Counted from the stretch's first letter, positions 27,554 through 37,479 are shown. The stretch: DNA of 64,000 bases from Hongsoonwoonella zoysiae (GCF_013266695.1 NZ_JABRXF010000002.1:744001-808000), one strand, 5' to 3'. Notes: a model not told the origin generated them from the sequence alone. Numbers and translations are program-made.

Positions 27554-28573
27554 ATGCGCAACCCCTCCCTCCCCCTTGCTGTCACTCTCGGCGAACCCGC
27601 CGGCATCGGGCCGGATATTACGCTGATGGCGTGGTCGAGGCGCATGCGCGAAGGGCTGCCCGCCTTCTATGTGCTTGGCGATGCGGATCTTCTGCAAAAA
27701 CGAGCGCAAAGGTTAAACCTGAACGTACCGATAAAGCAGGTCGAGCCGGGCGATACGGTCGAGGTTTTCAACGATGCGCTGCCGGTCGTCCCGGTTGCGA
27801 TCGGACTTGACGACCTTCCGGGAGAACCCGTGCCCGGCTCAGGCAAGGCAGTCGTCAAATCGATCGAGCAGGCGGTGGAGGATGTGCGCTCAGGCGTAGC
27901 CTCGGCGGTGGTCACCAACCCGATTTCGAAAAAGGTCCTCTACGACGCAGGCTTTACCTATCCCGGTCACACGGAGTTTCTGGGCGCGCTTGCGGCAAAG
28001 TTCGAAGGCGGATGGCGTCAGGCAGTCATGCTTCTGGCGGGGCCGGACATGCTGGTCGTCCCGGTGACGGTGCATATTCCCTTGAAGGACGTGCCTTCCG
28101 CCTTGACGAGGGAGTTGATCGTCTCCACGGCGAAAATCGTCACGCGTGACCTGCAGGAGCGTTTCGGCATCGCCGATCCCCACCTCGCTATTTGCGGCCT
28201 TAACCCGCATGCCGGCGAAAACGGAACCATGGGCCGCGAGGAGGTAGAGATCATCGCCCCGGCGATCGATGAGTTGAAGGCTGCCGGCATCACCGCCACC
28301 GGCCCGCATCCTGCCGATACGCTCTTTCACGAGCGGGCGCGTGAAACCTATGATTGCGCCCTTGCCATGTACCACGATCAGGCGCTCGTGCCGGTAAAGA
28401 CCGTCGCCTTCGACGAAGCGGTCAACGCAACGCTCGGCCTGCCCTTCGTGCGCACGTCGCCCGACCACGGCACGGCATTTTCGCTCGCCGGAACGGGCAA
28501 GGCTCGCTCCACAAGCTTCGAGGCGGCCGTCCGCCTTGCCGCCGCGCTTGCCGACCCGCGCACGATCGACTAA
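27554..28573 (+). CDS. pdxA: 4-hydroxythreonine-4-phosphate dehydrogenase
   Basis: PdxA oxidises 4-phosphohydroxy-L-threonine in DXP-dependent pyridoxal phosphate synthesis. The 339-residue protein starts [21 protein letters not shown]. It has the metal-ligand histidine in YPGHTEFLG, the second in [10 protein letters not shown], and the third in [11 protein letters not shown]. Two bases separate it from the surA stop, so it is in the same operon, and rsmA follows 14 bp later. Placement between surA and rsmA is also found in enterobacteria. Confidence 0.96.
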   Translation: MRNPSLPLAVTLGEPAGIGPDITLMAWSRRMREGLPAFYVLGDADLLQKRAQRLNLNVPIKQVEPGDTVEVFNDALPVVPVAIGLDDLPGEPVPGSGKAVVKSIEQAVEDVRSGVASAVVTNPISKKVLYDAGFTYPGHTEFLGALAAKFEGGWRQAVMLLAGPDMLVVPVTVHIPLKDVPSALTRELIVSTAKIVTRDLQERFGIADPHLAICGLNPHAGENGTMGREEVEIIAPAIDELKAAGITATGPHPADTLFHERARETYDCALAMYHDQALVPVKTVAFDEAVNATLGLPFVRTSPDHGTAFSLAGTGKARSTSFEAAVRLAAALADPRTID

Positions 28574-28587
28574 GGCGCAGCCTTCGG

Positions 28588-29427
28588 ATGAGCCAGATCG
28601 ACGATCTCCCCCCGCTCAGGGAAGTGATACGCGAGCACGGTCTCGACGCGCGCAAATCCCTCGGCCAAAACTTCCTGCTCGATCTCAACCTCACATCCCG
28701 CATCGCGCGTTCAGCGGGCGATCTGAAAAACATGACGGTGCTTGAGGTGGGCCCCGGTCCGGGTGGTCTTACGCGCGGGCTTCTGGCAGCCGGCGCCAAA
28801 CGTGTCGTCGCGGTGGAAAAGGACCGGCGCTGTCTCGGTGCGCTGGCCGAGATTTCCGACCATTACTCCGGCCGCCTGGAGATCATCGAGGGCGATGCCT
28901 TGAAGGTCGCCCTGAGGGATGTGGCGCACGGCGGGCCGCTCAAGATCGTTGCTAACCTGCCTTACAACGTCGGCACGCAGCTTCTCGTCAACTGGGTCGC
29001 TTGCGAGGATTGGCCGCCCGAGTGGTCGTCCCTGACGCTGATGTTTCAAAAGGAAGTGGCGGAGCGGATCGTGGCGAAGCCCGGAACCAAAGCCTATGGC
29101 CGTCTCGGCGTTCTTGCCGGATGGCGCACGGAAGCGAAAATCCTCTTCGATGTCAGCCCGAAGGCCTTCACCCCGCCGCCCAAAGTCACCTCATCGGTCG
29201 TTCACCTGACGCCGAAGGCAGAGCCTCTCGCCTGCCCCCTCAAGGCGCTGGAGCGCGTGACGGCGGCCGCCTTCGGCCAGCGCCGCAAGATGCTGCGCGC
29301 AAGCCTCAAGCCGCTTTCCGCCGATGCGGAATCGCTCATTCGCCAAGCCGGCATAGAACCGACTCGGCGGGCAGAGGAAATTCCGGTGGAAGGCTTTATC
29401 GCACTGGCGAAAACATTCGCGACATGA
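28588..29427 (+). CDS. rsmA: 16S rRNA dimethyladenosine transferase (A1518/A1519)
   Basis: RsmA (KsgA) dimethylates two adjacent adenosines in helix 45 of 16S rRNA. The 279-residue protein has LGQNFLLD, the SAM-binding [14 protein letters not shown], the [11 protein letters not shown] catalytic motif, and C-terminal [16 protein letters not shown] 28588 follows the pdxA stop by 14 bp. Earlier in-frame ATGs overlap pdxA and do not fit the family. It is convergent with gmk. Confidence 0.97.
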   Translation: MSQIDDLPPLREVIREHGLDARKSLGQNFLLDLNLTSRIARSAGDLKNMTVLEVGPGPGGLTRGLLAAGAKRVVAVEKDRRCLGALAEISDHYSGRLEIIEGDALKVALRDVAHGGPLKIVANLPYNVGTQLLVNWVACEDWPPEWSSLTLMFQKEVAERIVAKPGTKAYGRLGVLAGWRTEAKILFDVSPKAFTPPPKVTSSVVHLTPKAEPLACPLKALERVTAAAFGQRRKMLRASLKPLSADAESLIRQAGIEPTRRAEEIPVEGFIALAKTFAT

Positions 29428-29516
29428 GGCGGCGCGTCCAGCGCTCTTCTCCGGACACACCGCACGTCACGCGCATCAACGATCGACGCTAATTTTCGCG
29501 ACGGTCCACTGCCGGG

Positions 29517-30209
29517 CTACTTCCCCAATTCCCGCTCCAGATCCTTCACCATGCCTTCGATGAAGGGACCGATGGCGGGAGAACGCACCCGGCGCAGGCG
29601 TTCCGCCTGGAGGATCGCACGCGCACCCTTGAAAGCGCGCTCCAGATCCTCATTGACGATCACGTAGTCGTAGTCCTTCCAGTGGCGCATTTCTCCCACA
29701 GCCGTCTCAAGCCGGCGCAGGATCACCTCTCCGTCGTCCTCCGCACGGCGGTGCAGGCGCGATTTCATTTCCGCGATGGAAGGCGGCAGAATGAAAATCG
29801 AGACGACGTCGGAGCGCATCTTTTCGTAAAGCTGGAAGGTGCCCTGGATATCGATATCGAAGAGCACGTCCCGCCCGCTTTCCAGCGCCTTTTCAACCGG
29901 ATCGCGTGGCGTGCCGTAGAAATTGCCGTGCACCTCGGCCCACTCCAGCAGCTCGTCGCGCTCGCGCATGTGCTGGAATCGTTCCTGCGAGATGAAATGA
30001 TAGTGGACGCCATCGATCTCGCTGGTGCGCCGCGGGCGGGTCGTCACGGAGACCGACAGGTCGATCCGCGGTTTCTCCTGCTCCAGAAGCTGGCGTGCGA
30101 TTGTCGATTTGCCGGCACCCGAGGGTGAGGAAAGCACAAGCATGAGCCCGCGGCGGCTCGCTTCCGCTTCGTCCGCGGTGACGACTGTGCCATTGGGCGC
30201 TTCGCTCAT
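29517..30209 (-). CDS. gmk: Guanylate kinase
   Basis: Gmk phosphorylates GMP to GDP. The 230-residue protein has the P-loop SSPSGAGKST (28-36), TTRPRR and DIDIQGTFQL, the usual motifs. The N-terminal 20 residues precede the P-loop domain and are variable. ATG 30209 has GGAGTGAGAGT upstream; the frame can extend to 30224. It is the last gene of the minus-strand fab-mltG-yicC-gmk set and starts five bases after the yicC stop. Confidence 0.96.
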   Translation of the reverse strand: MSEAPNGTVVTADEAEASRRGLMLVLSSPSGAGKSTIARQLLEQEKPRIDLSVSVTTRPRRTSEIDGVHYHFISQERFQHMRERDELLEWAEVHGNFYGTPRDPVEKALESGRDVLFDIDIQGTFQLYEKMRSDVVSIFILPPSIAEMKSRLHRRAEDDGEVILRRLETAVGEMRHWKDYDYVIVNEDLERAFKGARAILQAERLRRVRSPAIGPFIEGMVKDLERELGK

Positions 30210-30213
30210 ACTC

Positions 30214-31104
30214 TCACTCCACATTCTGTATCTGCTCGCGCATCTGGTCGATGACGGCCTTCATTTCCAGTCCTATGGCCGTAATTTCCGTGTCGTTCGA
30301 CTTGGAACAGAGCGTGTTCGTCTCGCGGTTGAACTCCTGCGCCAGAAAGTCAAGGCGCCGTCCCGACGGGCTTCCCTTTTCGATAAGATCGCGGGCAGCC
30401 GCGACGTGGGCGTAGAGACGGTCGATTTCCTCGCGGATGTCGGCGCGTGTGGCAAGCAAGGCCGCTTCCTGGTGCAACCGGGCGGCGTCGAAGGCATCGC
30501 TCGCCTCCAGCAGCATTTCCACCTGTGCGCGCATGCGTTCGCGAATGGCCTGCGGCGTTCGCGCCGGATGGTCCTCCGCCCGTTTCGTCAGCGTTTCGAT
30601 GGAACTGAGCTGCGACAGCAAAAGATCGCAAATCGCCTTTCCTTCCGAACGGCGCATGGCATCCAGGTCCGCAAGCGCCTTTTGGAAGCTTTCGCCAAGG
30701 TCTACCCGCAAGGCAGCCCCCTCAGCCTCGTCATCCTCGGGTTCCTTCAGTTCCAGAACGCCCTTGTGCGAAAGGATCCCGTCAAGCGATACGGGCGCGG
30801 CGTCCGGCAGGCGCCGGTGCAGCACATGCACGGCGTTCAGCACGGCTTCCAGCGCCGCCTCGTTGACTTGCAGAACCGCATTGCCCTGTTCACGCTGCAA
30901 GCTGAGGCCGATCGTCACATTGCCGCGTTTCAGCACCTTGGCGGCAGCCTCGCGCAAGGAGGCTTCAATGTCCTCCAGGCCGGTCGGCAGCCGCATACGG
31001 ATGTCGAGCCCCTTGCCGTTCACCGAACGCAGCTCCCAGGTCCAGCGGACGGCCCCCCGCGTCCCTTCCGACCTGGCAAATCCAGTCATACTGGCCAATG
31101 TCAT
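30214..31104 (-). CDS. yicC: YicC/YloC-type endoribonuclease
   Basis: The 296-residue protein opens MTLASMTGFARSEG, typical of the family, and ends with the DUF1732 segment (RRLDFLAQEFNRETNTLCSK, about 247-266). Related E. coli YicC acts with PNPase in RNA decay, and Bacillus YloC is an endoribonuclease; activity here is inferred from homology. GGAGTG precedes the ATG. The gene lies between mltG and gmk, with the same order seen in other alphaproteobacteria. Confidence 0.94.
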   Translation of the reverse strand: MTLASMTGFARSEGTRGAVRWTWELRSVNGKGLDIRMRLPTGLEDIEASLREAAAKVLKRGNVTIGLSLQREQGNAVLQVNEAALEAVLNAVHVLHRRLPDAAPVSLDGILSHKGVLELKEPEDDEAEGAALRVDLGESFQKALADLDAMRRSEGKAICDLLLSQLSSIETLTKRAEDHPARTPQAIRERMRAQVEMLLEASDAFDAARLHQEAALLATRADIREEIDRLYAHVAAARDLIEKGSPSGRRLDFLAQEFNRETNTLCSKSNDTEITAIGLEMKAVIDQMREQIQNVE

Positions 31105-31141
31105 CTATGCACACTCCAGCGGCTGGCTCGCAAAATCCGTC

Positions 31142-32329
31142 TCATTGGCTCGCGCCGTTATCGCCGCCATTTTCAGCTTCTTCGGCTTCCTGCGCGCGCT
31201 TCTCGCGCTCCACTTCACGCCAGCGTCGCACATTGCGCTGGTGCTGCTCGTAGGTTTCTGCAAAAGCATGCCCGCCGCTGCCGTCAGCTACGAAATAGAG
31301 GTCCTTGGTGCGCGAGGGTGCAGCGACGGCCTCCATCGCCGCGCGACCGGGATTTCCGATCGGGCCCGGCGGCAATCCGGCGATCTGATACGTATTATAA
31401 GGGTTATCGGTCTTGAGCTCGGATTGCTTTATCGCAGAGCGATCCTCCTTCCAGGCTTCCCCTCCGTGTAGGCCATAGAGAATGGTCGGGTCCGATTGCA
31501 GACGCATCCCGCGGTTGAGCCTGTTCACGAAGACGCCCGCCACACGCGGGCGCTCATCCGCCCTTGCGGTTTCCTTTTCCACGATCGATGCGAGGATCAC
31601 CAGTTCCTCCGGGCTTTCGATCGGCAGGTCGTCACTGCGCCGCGCCCAGATTTCGGTCAGAGCCTTGTCCTGTGCCCGCTTCATCTGGTTCACGATCTGC
31701 TGGCGCGTCGTCCCCCGCGTGAAGCTGTAGGTATCTGGCAGAAGCGAGCCTTCCGGCGGGATATCCTCCAGTTCCCCCACCAGGATCGGGTCGTTGCGCA
31801 GCCGTTCCACGATCTGGGCGCTTGTCCAGCCTTCGGGGAAGGTCACGGCATGATAGACCGCCTTGCCCTCGACGAGGTCTTGCATGACCTCCTGCATGGA
31901 AACACCGGGCGCGAATGCGTATTCGCCGGCCTTGAGCTTGCCCGCGTTCTTGTAAACCCACACACCGGCCTTGAAGACCGTCTCGTCGTCGATCACACCA
32001 TTGGCTTCAAGCGTGGCGGCGATGGAGTTGAGCCCGGATCCGGAGGCGATGATAACCGTCTTGCGTTCGTCAAGCGGGCCTTTTTTGTCGAACTCCGCCT
32101 TGCCCCAGTAAAGCGCGACACCGACCGCAATGACGCCAAGAACGGCGACCGTCAGCAGGAAATTTATGAATATGACAACGGGGTTTCGCACGTGTCTTGA
32201 GCGTACGGGCGGCTGTGGGGCCGGTTCGGGCTGGATCGCCTCGCGCGGGCTCTTTGGGTTGACGCGGAATTCCCCTGCGTCTTCCGCGCCTTGCGACAGG
32301 CCGTTATCGGACTTGCCGTTGTCACTCAT
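31142..32329 (-). CDS. mltG: Endolytic murein transglycosylase
   Basis: MltG cleaves nascent peptidoglycan and is thought to set glycan length. This protein has a cytosolic N-terminus rich in Pro and Arg, one transmembrane helix (VVIFINFLLTVAVLGVIAVG), a LysM-like segment (TVIIASGSGLNSIAATLE), and the YceG/MltG domain. The catalytic Glu lies in ASIVEKETARADE. The start is ambiguous: GTG 32341 or ATG 32329. I give the ATG, which loses four residues (ANNM lead). It is transcribed with fabF and yicC. Confidence 0.94.
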   Translation of the reverse strand: MSDNGKSDNGLSQGAEDAGEFRVNPKSPREAIQPEPAPQPPVRSRHVRNPVVIFINFLLTVAVLGVIAVGVALYWGKAEFDKKGPLDERKTVIIASGSGLNSIAATLEANGVIDDETVFKAGVWVYKNAGKLKAGEYAFAPGVSMQEVMQDLVEGKAVYHAVTFPEGWTSAQIVERLRNDPILVGELEDIPPEGSLLPDTYSFTRGTTRQQIVNQMKRAQDKALTEIWARRSDDLPIESPEELVILASIVEKETARADERPRVAGVFVNRLNRGMRLQSDPTILYGLHGGEAWKEDRSAIKQSELKTDNPYNTYQIAGLPPGPIGNPGRAAMEAVAAPSRTKDLYFVADGSGGHAFAETYEQHQRNVRRWREVEREKRAQEAEEAENGGDNGASQ

Positions 32330-32367
32330 GTTGTTCGCCACCCGATCTGCCTTGTCTATATTTTACC

Positions 32368-32398
32368 GGCCGTTGCGTTTTGAGGAAAAGCAACGGCC
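32368..32398 (-). terminator. Hairpin between fabF and mltG, attenuator or weak terminator
   Basis: A 9-bp perfect stem GGCCGTTGC / GCAACGGCC (32368-32376, 32390-32398) lies in the 97-bp gap between fabF and mltG. On the minus strand it is followed by GGTAAAATATAG, a poor T-run, so partial termination is more likely. Confidence 0.5.
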
Positions 32399-32426
32399 TG
32401 AATATGGCCAAAGCGGGGAACGGACG

Positions 32427-33692
32427 TTACGCTGCCACCTTGCGGAAAACCAGCGATGCGTTCGTTCCGCCGAAGCCGAAGGAGTTCGACAGGGCGACGT
32501 TGATTTCCATCGGCTTGGCCTTGTTGGGAACCAGGTCGATTTCGGTCTCCACCGACGGATTCTCGAGGTTGATGGTCGGCGGTGCGACGCCGTCCCGCAT
32601 GGCAAGCAACGAGAAGATCGCCTCTATGGCCCCGGCCGCGCCAAGCAGGTGGCCGGTGGAGGACTTCGTGGAAGACATGGTGATGCTTGCGGCATCGTTT
32701 CCGGCAAGCCGCTGGATGGCGCCCAGCTCGATTTCGTCGCCAAGCGGCGTGGAGGTGCCATGCGCATTGACGTAGTCCACCTCGCCAGCCATCACGCCGG
32801 CGCGCTTCAGCGCGGCTTCCATGCAGCGATAGGCGCCGTCGCCATCCGGCGTCGGTGCGGTGATATGATAGGCATCGCCCGAAAGGCCGTAGCCGATCAC
32901 TTCGCCATAGATCTTCGCACCGCGTGCGCGAGCATGCTCGTATTCCTCGAGCACGACGACGCCCGCCCCCTCGCCCATCACGAAGCCGTCGCGGCCCTCG
33001 TCATAGGGGCGTGATGCCTTGGTGGGCGTGTCGTTATAGCTGGTGGACAGCGCCCGGCAGGCGGCAAAGCCGGCAAGAGAAAGGCGTGTGATCGGAGATT
33101 CCGTGCCGCCGGCCACCATCACGTCCGCATCGCCGAGCGCGATAAGCCGTGATGCGTCGCCGATGGCGTGCGCTCCGGTGGAACAGGCCGTCACGACAGC
33201 GTGATTCGGGCCGCGCAACCCGTGGCGGATAGAGATGTATCCGCCGGCGAGGTTGATAAGCCGTCCGGGAATGAAGAAGGGACTGATGCGCCGTGGGCCT
33301 TTTTCGGCCAAAAGAAGCGACGCCTTTTCAATGCCTTCGAGCCCGCCGATGCCGGAGCCGACCAGCACGCCGGAGCGGATCTGGTCCTCGTAGTCTTGCG
33401 GCTTCCAGTCCGCGTCGGCAAGCGCCTGATCGGCGGCCGCCATGGCGTAGATGATGAAATCGTCGACCTTGCGCTGTTCCTTCGGGTCCATCCAGTCGTC
33501 CGGATTGAACGACCCGTTCGAACCGTCGCCGCGCGGTATCTGGCATGCAATCTGACAGGGTATATCGTCGACCTTGAAGGTCTCGACACGGCCTGCGCCG
33601 CTTTCGCCGTTCAGAATGCGTTTCCAGGTGGGCTCCACACCGCAGCCGAGCGGCGTGACCATTCCAATTCCCGTTACGACAACTCGCCTCAT
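32427..33692 (-). CDS. fabF: Beta-ketoacyl-ACP synthase II
   Basis: FabF elongates fatty acyl-ACP chains by Claisen condensation. The 421-residue protein starts MRRVVVTGIGMVTPLGCG. The active-site Cys is C170 in VVTACSTGAH, and the His pair is in NAHGTSTPLGD and KSSTGHLLGA. The ATG at 33692 is preferred to the GTG directly before it. It follows acpP with a strong hairpin in between, which may reduce expression relative to acpP. Confidence 0.97.
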   Translation of the reverse strand: MRRVVVTGIGMVTPLGCGVEPTWKRILNGESGAGRVETFKVDDIPCQIACQIPRGDGSNGSFNPDDWMDPKEQRKVDDFIIYAMAAADQALADADWKPQDYEDQIRSGVLVGSGIGGLEGIEKASLLLAEKGPRRISPFFIPGRLINLAGGYISIRHGLRGPNHAVVTACSTGAHAIGDASRLIALGDADVMVAGGTESPITRLSLAGFAACRALSTSYNDTPTKASRPYDEGRDGFVMGEGAGVVVLEEYEHARARGAKIYGEVIGYGLSGDAYHITAPTPDGDGAYRCMEAALKRAGVMAGEVDYVNAHGTSTPLGDEIELGAIQRLAGNDAASITMSSTKSSTGHLLGAAGAIEAIFSLLAMRDGVAPPTINLENPSVETEIDLVPNKAKPMEINVALSNSFGFGGTNASLVFRKVAA

Positions 33693-33724
33693 CACAATCC
33701 CGTCTTCATACGCCGTTAAAATGC

Positions 33725-33757
33725 GAAACGGACGGTAGGCTAAAAACCGTCCGTTTC
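33725..33757 (-). terminator. Strong hairpin between acpP and fabF
   Basis: A 12-bp perfect stem GAAACGGACGGT / ACCGTCCGTTTC has a 9-nt loop. On the minus strand it lies just after the acpP stop and is followed by GCATTTTAAC. It probably terminates or attenuates transcription, giving more acpP than fabF mRNA. Confidence 0.75.
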
Positions 33758-33768
33758 AAGCACTTCGC

Positions 33769-34005
33769 TCAACCGGCGTTCTTTTCGAGGAACTGCACGG
33801 CATCGCCGACAGTCAGGATCGTCTCGGCGGCATCATCCGGAATTTCCACACCGAATTCTTCCTCGAACGCCATGACCAGCTCGACGGTGTCGAGGCTGTC
33901 TGCGCCAAGGTCGTCGATGAAGCTTGCGTTGTCCTTCACCTTGTCGGTGTCGACGCCCAGGTGCTCGACAACGATCTTCTTAACACGATCTGCGATATCG
34001 CTCAT
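33769..34005 (-). CDS. acpP: Acyl carrier protein
   Basis: The 78-residue acidic protein carries the 4'-phosphopantetheine attachment serine S37 in [12 protein letters not shown]. It is standard AcpP in length and sequence. It delivers acyl chains to FabD, FabG and FabF, all adjacent. It lies 285 bp after fabG, so it probably has its own promoter, as in other alphaproteobacteria. Confidence 0.98.
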   Translation of the reverse strand: MSDIADRVKKIVVEHLGVDTDKVKDNASFIDDLGADSLDTVELVMAFEEEFGVEIPDDAAETILTVGDAVQFLEKNAG

Positions 34006-34290
34006 TTTCTAGTTCCTCGATAACTTCGCGGTGCTCGAACTCAAGACGCCCCGTGCGCTGCGACCGACCGGGATCATAAAAACACCGGCGTCGCCACACC
34101 AGCCCGAACCGTTCCATTCCCCGAAAACTTTGAATTCGTCGTCGGCGCGGATTCGAGCCGTTTGCAGTCCATTCATGAACATGTCAATCGGCCGGCGGGT
34201 TGGTAACACACTTTACGGGGCTTGACCAGCCAGAGGGGCACGCAACGGAACCGCAACCGCAGCGCGACGCCCCAAAGGCAATTCCTTCAA

Positions 34291-35028
34291 TCATATCATG
34301 GCCATACCGCCGTTGATATGAAGCGTCTGGCCGGTCACGTAACCGGCCTCTTCGCTGGCGAGATATACAGCTGCGGCGGCAATGTCCAGAGTGGTGCCGA
34401 GACGGGCGGCCGGAACGCTCTGGAGAATCGATTCCCGCTGCTTGTCGTTCAGCGCATCCGTCATCGCCGTTTCGATGAAGCCGGGCGCGATCGCGTTGGC
34501 CGTGATGTTTCGGCTCGCCACCTCGCGCGCGATCGATTTCGTCATGCCGATCATGCCCGCCTTCGCCGCCGCGTAGTTCGCCTGGCCGGGGTTGCCGGTC
34601 ACGCCCACAACGGAGGTAATGCCGATGATGCGCCCGTAGCGGCGGCGCATCATGCCCTTGATCGCCGCGCGCGTAAGGCGGAAGGCGGAGGTGAGGTCCA
34701 CTTCCATCACCTGGTCCCACTCCTCGTCCTTCATGCGCATGAAGATGTTGTCGCGGGTAATTCCTGCGTTATTGACCAGGATGTCGAGCCCGCCCATCGC
34801 CCCTTCGGCCGCCGGCACCAGTGCGTCCACCGCCTCGCGGTCGGAAAGGTTGGCCGCGCGGATGTGCACGCGCTCGCCAAGGTCGGCGGCGAGCGCCTCC
34901 AGCTTTTCGGCCCGCGTTCCCGATAGCGTCACCGTCGCGCCGCGTTCGTGCAGCGCACGGGCTATACCCTCACCGATGCCGCCCGTCGCACCGGTCACCA
35001 GCGCGGTCTTTCCCGTCAAGTCGAACAT
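34291..35028 (-). CDS. fabG: 3-oxoacyl-ACP reductase
   Basis: FabG reduces 3-oxoacyl-ACP with NADPH. The 245-residue protein has TGATGGIGEG, NNAG, and catalytic S139, Y152 and K156 (NYAAAKAG). It starts MFDLTGKTALVTG at ATG 35028. The longer open frame to 35391 overlaps fabD and is not used. It follows fabD by 26 bp. Unlike the SDR gene at 47322, all its catalytic residues are present. Confidence 0.97.
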   Translation of the reverse strand: MFDLTGKTALVTGATGGIGEGIARALHERGATVTLSGTRAEKLEALAADLGERVHIRAANLSDREAVDALVPAAEGAMGGLDILVNNAGITRDNIFMRMKDEEWDQVMEVDLTSAFRLTRAAIKGMMRRRYGRIIGITSVVGVTGNPGQANYAAAKAGMIGMTKSIAREVASRNITANAIAPGFIETAMTDALNDKQRESILQSVPAARLGTTLDIAAAAVYLASEEAGYVTGQTLHINGGMAMI

Positions 35029-35054
35029 CTGGGCGTTCCCCTGTGTCTTGAATT

Positions 35055-35999
35055 TCAACCGGAAATGCGTTCCATCAGCGCGTCGATATCCGCGCCCGTG
35101 TTGACCGCAATTCCCTCGGCCTCCTTGGCGATGCGCTTGACCATGCCGGTCAGCACCTTGCCCGTGCCGATCTCGCAGAAGGTGTCGACGCCCTGGCTCG
35201 CAAGATATTCCACGGATTCGCGCCAGCGCACCGTGCCCGTCACCTGCTCGATCAGGCGGCGGCGAATCTCGCCCGGGTCCGATATTGCGCTCGCCAGCAC
35301 GTTGGCGACCAGCGGCACGGCTGGTGTCTTGATATCCACGTTGGAGAGTGCATCGGCCATCACGTCGGCGGCAGGCGCCATAAGCGTGCAATGGAACGGC
35401 GCGCTGACGGGCAGGAGCACCGCGCGGCGTGCGCCCTTGCCCTTGGCGATTTCCACGGCGCGTTCCACAGCCGCCTTGTGGCCGGAGACGACCACCTGCC
35501 CCGGCGCATTGTCGTTCGCCGCCTGGCAGACCTCGCCTTGCGCCGCCTCTTGCGCGACAGCCTTTGCCGCCTCGAAATCGAGGCCGAGAAGCGCGGCCAT
35601 CGCCCCTTCGCCAACGGGCACCGCCTGCTGCATGGAGCTTCCGCGAATGCGCAGCAGGCGTGCGGCGTCGGATATGCTCAGGCTGCCGGCAGCCGCAAGG
35701 GCCGAATATTCGCCGAGCGAATGTCCGGCGACGAAGGCAACGCTCGCCTTCAGGTCCAGCCCCTTCGCTTCAAGCACGCGCATGGTGGCAAGGCTCACCG
35801 CCATCAGCGCCGGCTGGGCGTTTGCGGTCAGCGTCAGCGTTTCGGCGGGCCCTTCCCACATGATCTTGCTCAAGGGTTCGCCAAGCGCTGTATCGACTTC
35901 CTCGAAGACTTCGCGCGCTTGCGAATAGGCATCGGCAAGCTCCTTGCCCATGCCCACGCTCTGGCTGCCCTGCCCCGGAAAGGTGAATGCGATGCTCAT
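35055..35999 (-). CDS. fabD: Malonyl-CoA:ACP transacylase
   Basis: FabD charges ACP with malonate. The 314-residue protein has FPGQGSQ, the GHSLGEYSA nucleophile elbow (S94), and FHCTLM with the catalytic His near 200. ATG 35999 gives the normal N-terminus MSIAFTFPGQGSQ. A longer frame to 36041 has no family support. It is first in the fab operon; 263 bp separate it from the GST gene upstream, and I see nothing else in that spacer. Confidence 0.97.
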   Translation of the reverse strand: MSIAFTFPGQGSQSVGMGKELADAYSQAREVFEEVDTALGEPLSKIMWEGPAETLTLTANAQPALMAVSLATMRVLEAKGLDLKASVAFVAGHSLGEYSALAAAGSLSISDAARLLRIRGSSMQQAVPVGEGAMAALLGLDFEAAKAVAQEAAQGEVCQAANDNAPGQVVVSGHKAAVERAVEIAKGKGARRAVLLPVSAPFHCTLMAPAADVMADALSNVDIKTPAVPLVANVLASAISDPGEIRRRLIEQVTGTVRWRESVEYLASQGVDTFCEIGTGKVLTGMVKRIAKEAEGIAVNTGADIDALMERISG

Positions 36000-36262
36000 T
36001 TCGGCCCCGGCCTCAATTTTCCCGCACGCCGCAGAATCCAAGCCCGCACGTGCGTCATTCGATCGAGCGCAAGAACACGGGCTAAGGCGTGCCTGTCAAG
36101 GGTCGGGGCGCAATTTATGCCCGATTATCGGCCGTATGATGCCGGTGGTTGGCCGATTGATGTCAATAAAGACGATCAGGCGCGCAAACGCGCATGGGCC
36201 ACCAGACTGCCGTCGCCACGGGGAACACCGCAGTTCTTTTGGCGATGTGCCTCGCCGAACCC

Positions 36263-36883
36263 TTACGCAATTCCGTCGCGGCAGTATTTCACAAAACCCG
36301 GACGGGAAGACAGGCGCTCCATCCACGCCGCAACGGCGGGCAGATCGGCATGTTCCATCGGCGTCCGCTCCCATCGGTTGGTGGAAAGGGCAAGCACGAT
36401 ATCGGCCAGCGTGAAGAAGGCACCGGCAACATAGGCGCCGGTGGCGACCAATTGGGCCTCGAGAACGCGCATTTGCGCCGTCCAGTCGCGTATGCTTCTT
36501 TCCTGCAATGCGGGATCGGCGAAATCCGGATGCCGCCGCACCCGTCCCATGAAAACACCGCGCCAGGCGGCGTTCAGGTCGCTCGCCTGCCAGTCCATCC
36601 AGCTTTCCACAACCGCGCGGGCGGCGGGCGCTTCAGGCAGAAGGTCGAACCGCCTTTCCCGGGCCGCGAGATACCGGCAAATCGTATTGGACTCGCTCAA
36701 CACCAGATTGCCGTCGACCAGCACCGGAACCAACCCTTTGACGTTGAGCGCGAGAACATCCGGGGCTCCCCTCGCGGATGAAGTGTCGCCCTCCTCCTCG
36801 CGCAGCGGATCAAGCGCCAGTTCGGCGCAGGTCCACAACACCTTGCGCACGTTGATCGAAGATGATCGGCCGATCAGTTTCAT
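36263..36883 (-). CDS. Glutathione S-transferase family protein
   Basis: The 206-residue protein starts MKLIGRSSSINVRKVLW, with the usual Ser near the N-terminus, KGLVPVLVDGNLVLSESNTICRYLA (cis-Pro and glutathione-binding ESN), and a helical domain. It is close in length to rhizobial GSTs of unknown substrate. It lies upstream of fabD on the same strand but is probably separately transcribed. Confidence 0.88.
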   Translation of the reverse strand: MKLIGRSSSINVRKVLWTCAELALDPLREEEGDTSSARGAPDVLALNVKGLVPVLVDGNLVLSESNTICRYLAARERRFDLLPEAPAARAVVESWMDWQASDLNAAWRGVFMGRVRRHPDFADPALQERSIRDWTAQMRVLEAQLVATGAYVAGAFFTLADIVLALSTNRWERTPMEHADLPAVAAWMERLSSRPGFVKYCRDGIA

Positions 36884-37479
36884 GACGGGCTTACCTCTGC
36901 CGGCAGCGCTTTGCGTGGAACCGGAGTCGTTTCAAGGCGCGGAATAACGCCGGGCGTCGTTCATGAAAACATCAAACCGCCGCCACGCTGGCCAGTCACG
37001 CAACTGTCATGCCCCGGAAATGATCTCGGGGTAACAATGCGGTGTATCCGAAACAGGAGATGCGACGCTCATGCCCGATGTCGCCGCACCACTCCTGTCA
37101 TGCCCGCGGAGGCGGGCACCTCCCTCCACACACCGTGTCCTAACGTCACGCCACACGCCGTGCCCTCTCCTTCGTCATCGCCGCCTGTCCCCGGCCTGAT
37201 CGGGGAGGCCCAGACCCGGCGACCCATAGGGCGCAGGAGAAACACTCGGCGGTTGTATGGGTGCGCGGGTCAAGCCCGCGCATGACGAACTGAGAGGATG
37301 CGCCTGGCCTTGATCTCAGCAGATATAATTGACATCAATTGAAGCTATGAGTCGCTGCAAGAGACCAATACTCCTGGCGCTGCGAGACATGAATTTGTTG
37401 CCTAATCTTTTCGGATCGTGGATGACATTGGGCGCTCAGACACGCCCCCATCAGCCTTAACGGGGAAAGATATGCGCAA
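36884..37479. other. Non-coding spacer with a palindromic repeat
   Basis: About 600 bp without a supported gene. The 5' part holds the GST promoter. The central part holds the palindromic repeat annotated separately. The 3' part (from about 37310) becomes less GC-rich (ATATAATTGACATCAATTGA near 37323) and leads into the hypothetical gene at 37480. Nothing else is recognised. Confidence 0.6.
37096..37288. repeat. Rhizobial-type palindromic intergenic repeat
   Basis: TGTCATGCCCGC (37096-37107) and GCGCATGACGA (37278-37288) form outer ends in inverse orientation. Internal hairpins are TGCCCGC-GGAG-GCGGGCA (37101-37118), TCCCCG-N7-CGGGGA (37188-37206) and GCGCGGG-TCAAG-CCCGCGC (37263-37281). This GC-hairpin pattern with TCATG..CATGA ends is common between rhizobial genes. 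Confidence 0.65.

Noticed and set aside
30025-31416. 463-codon open frame on the plus strand
   Set aside because: It is antisense to gmk, yicC and mltG, each well identified on the minus strand.
36000-36262. Possible small gene between fabD and the GST
   Set aside because: Open frames here extend from or overlap fabD and the GST without a ribosome site or family-like sequence.
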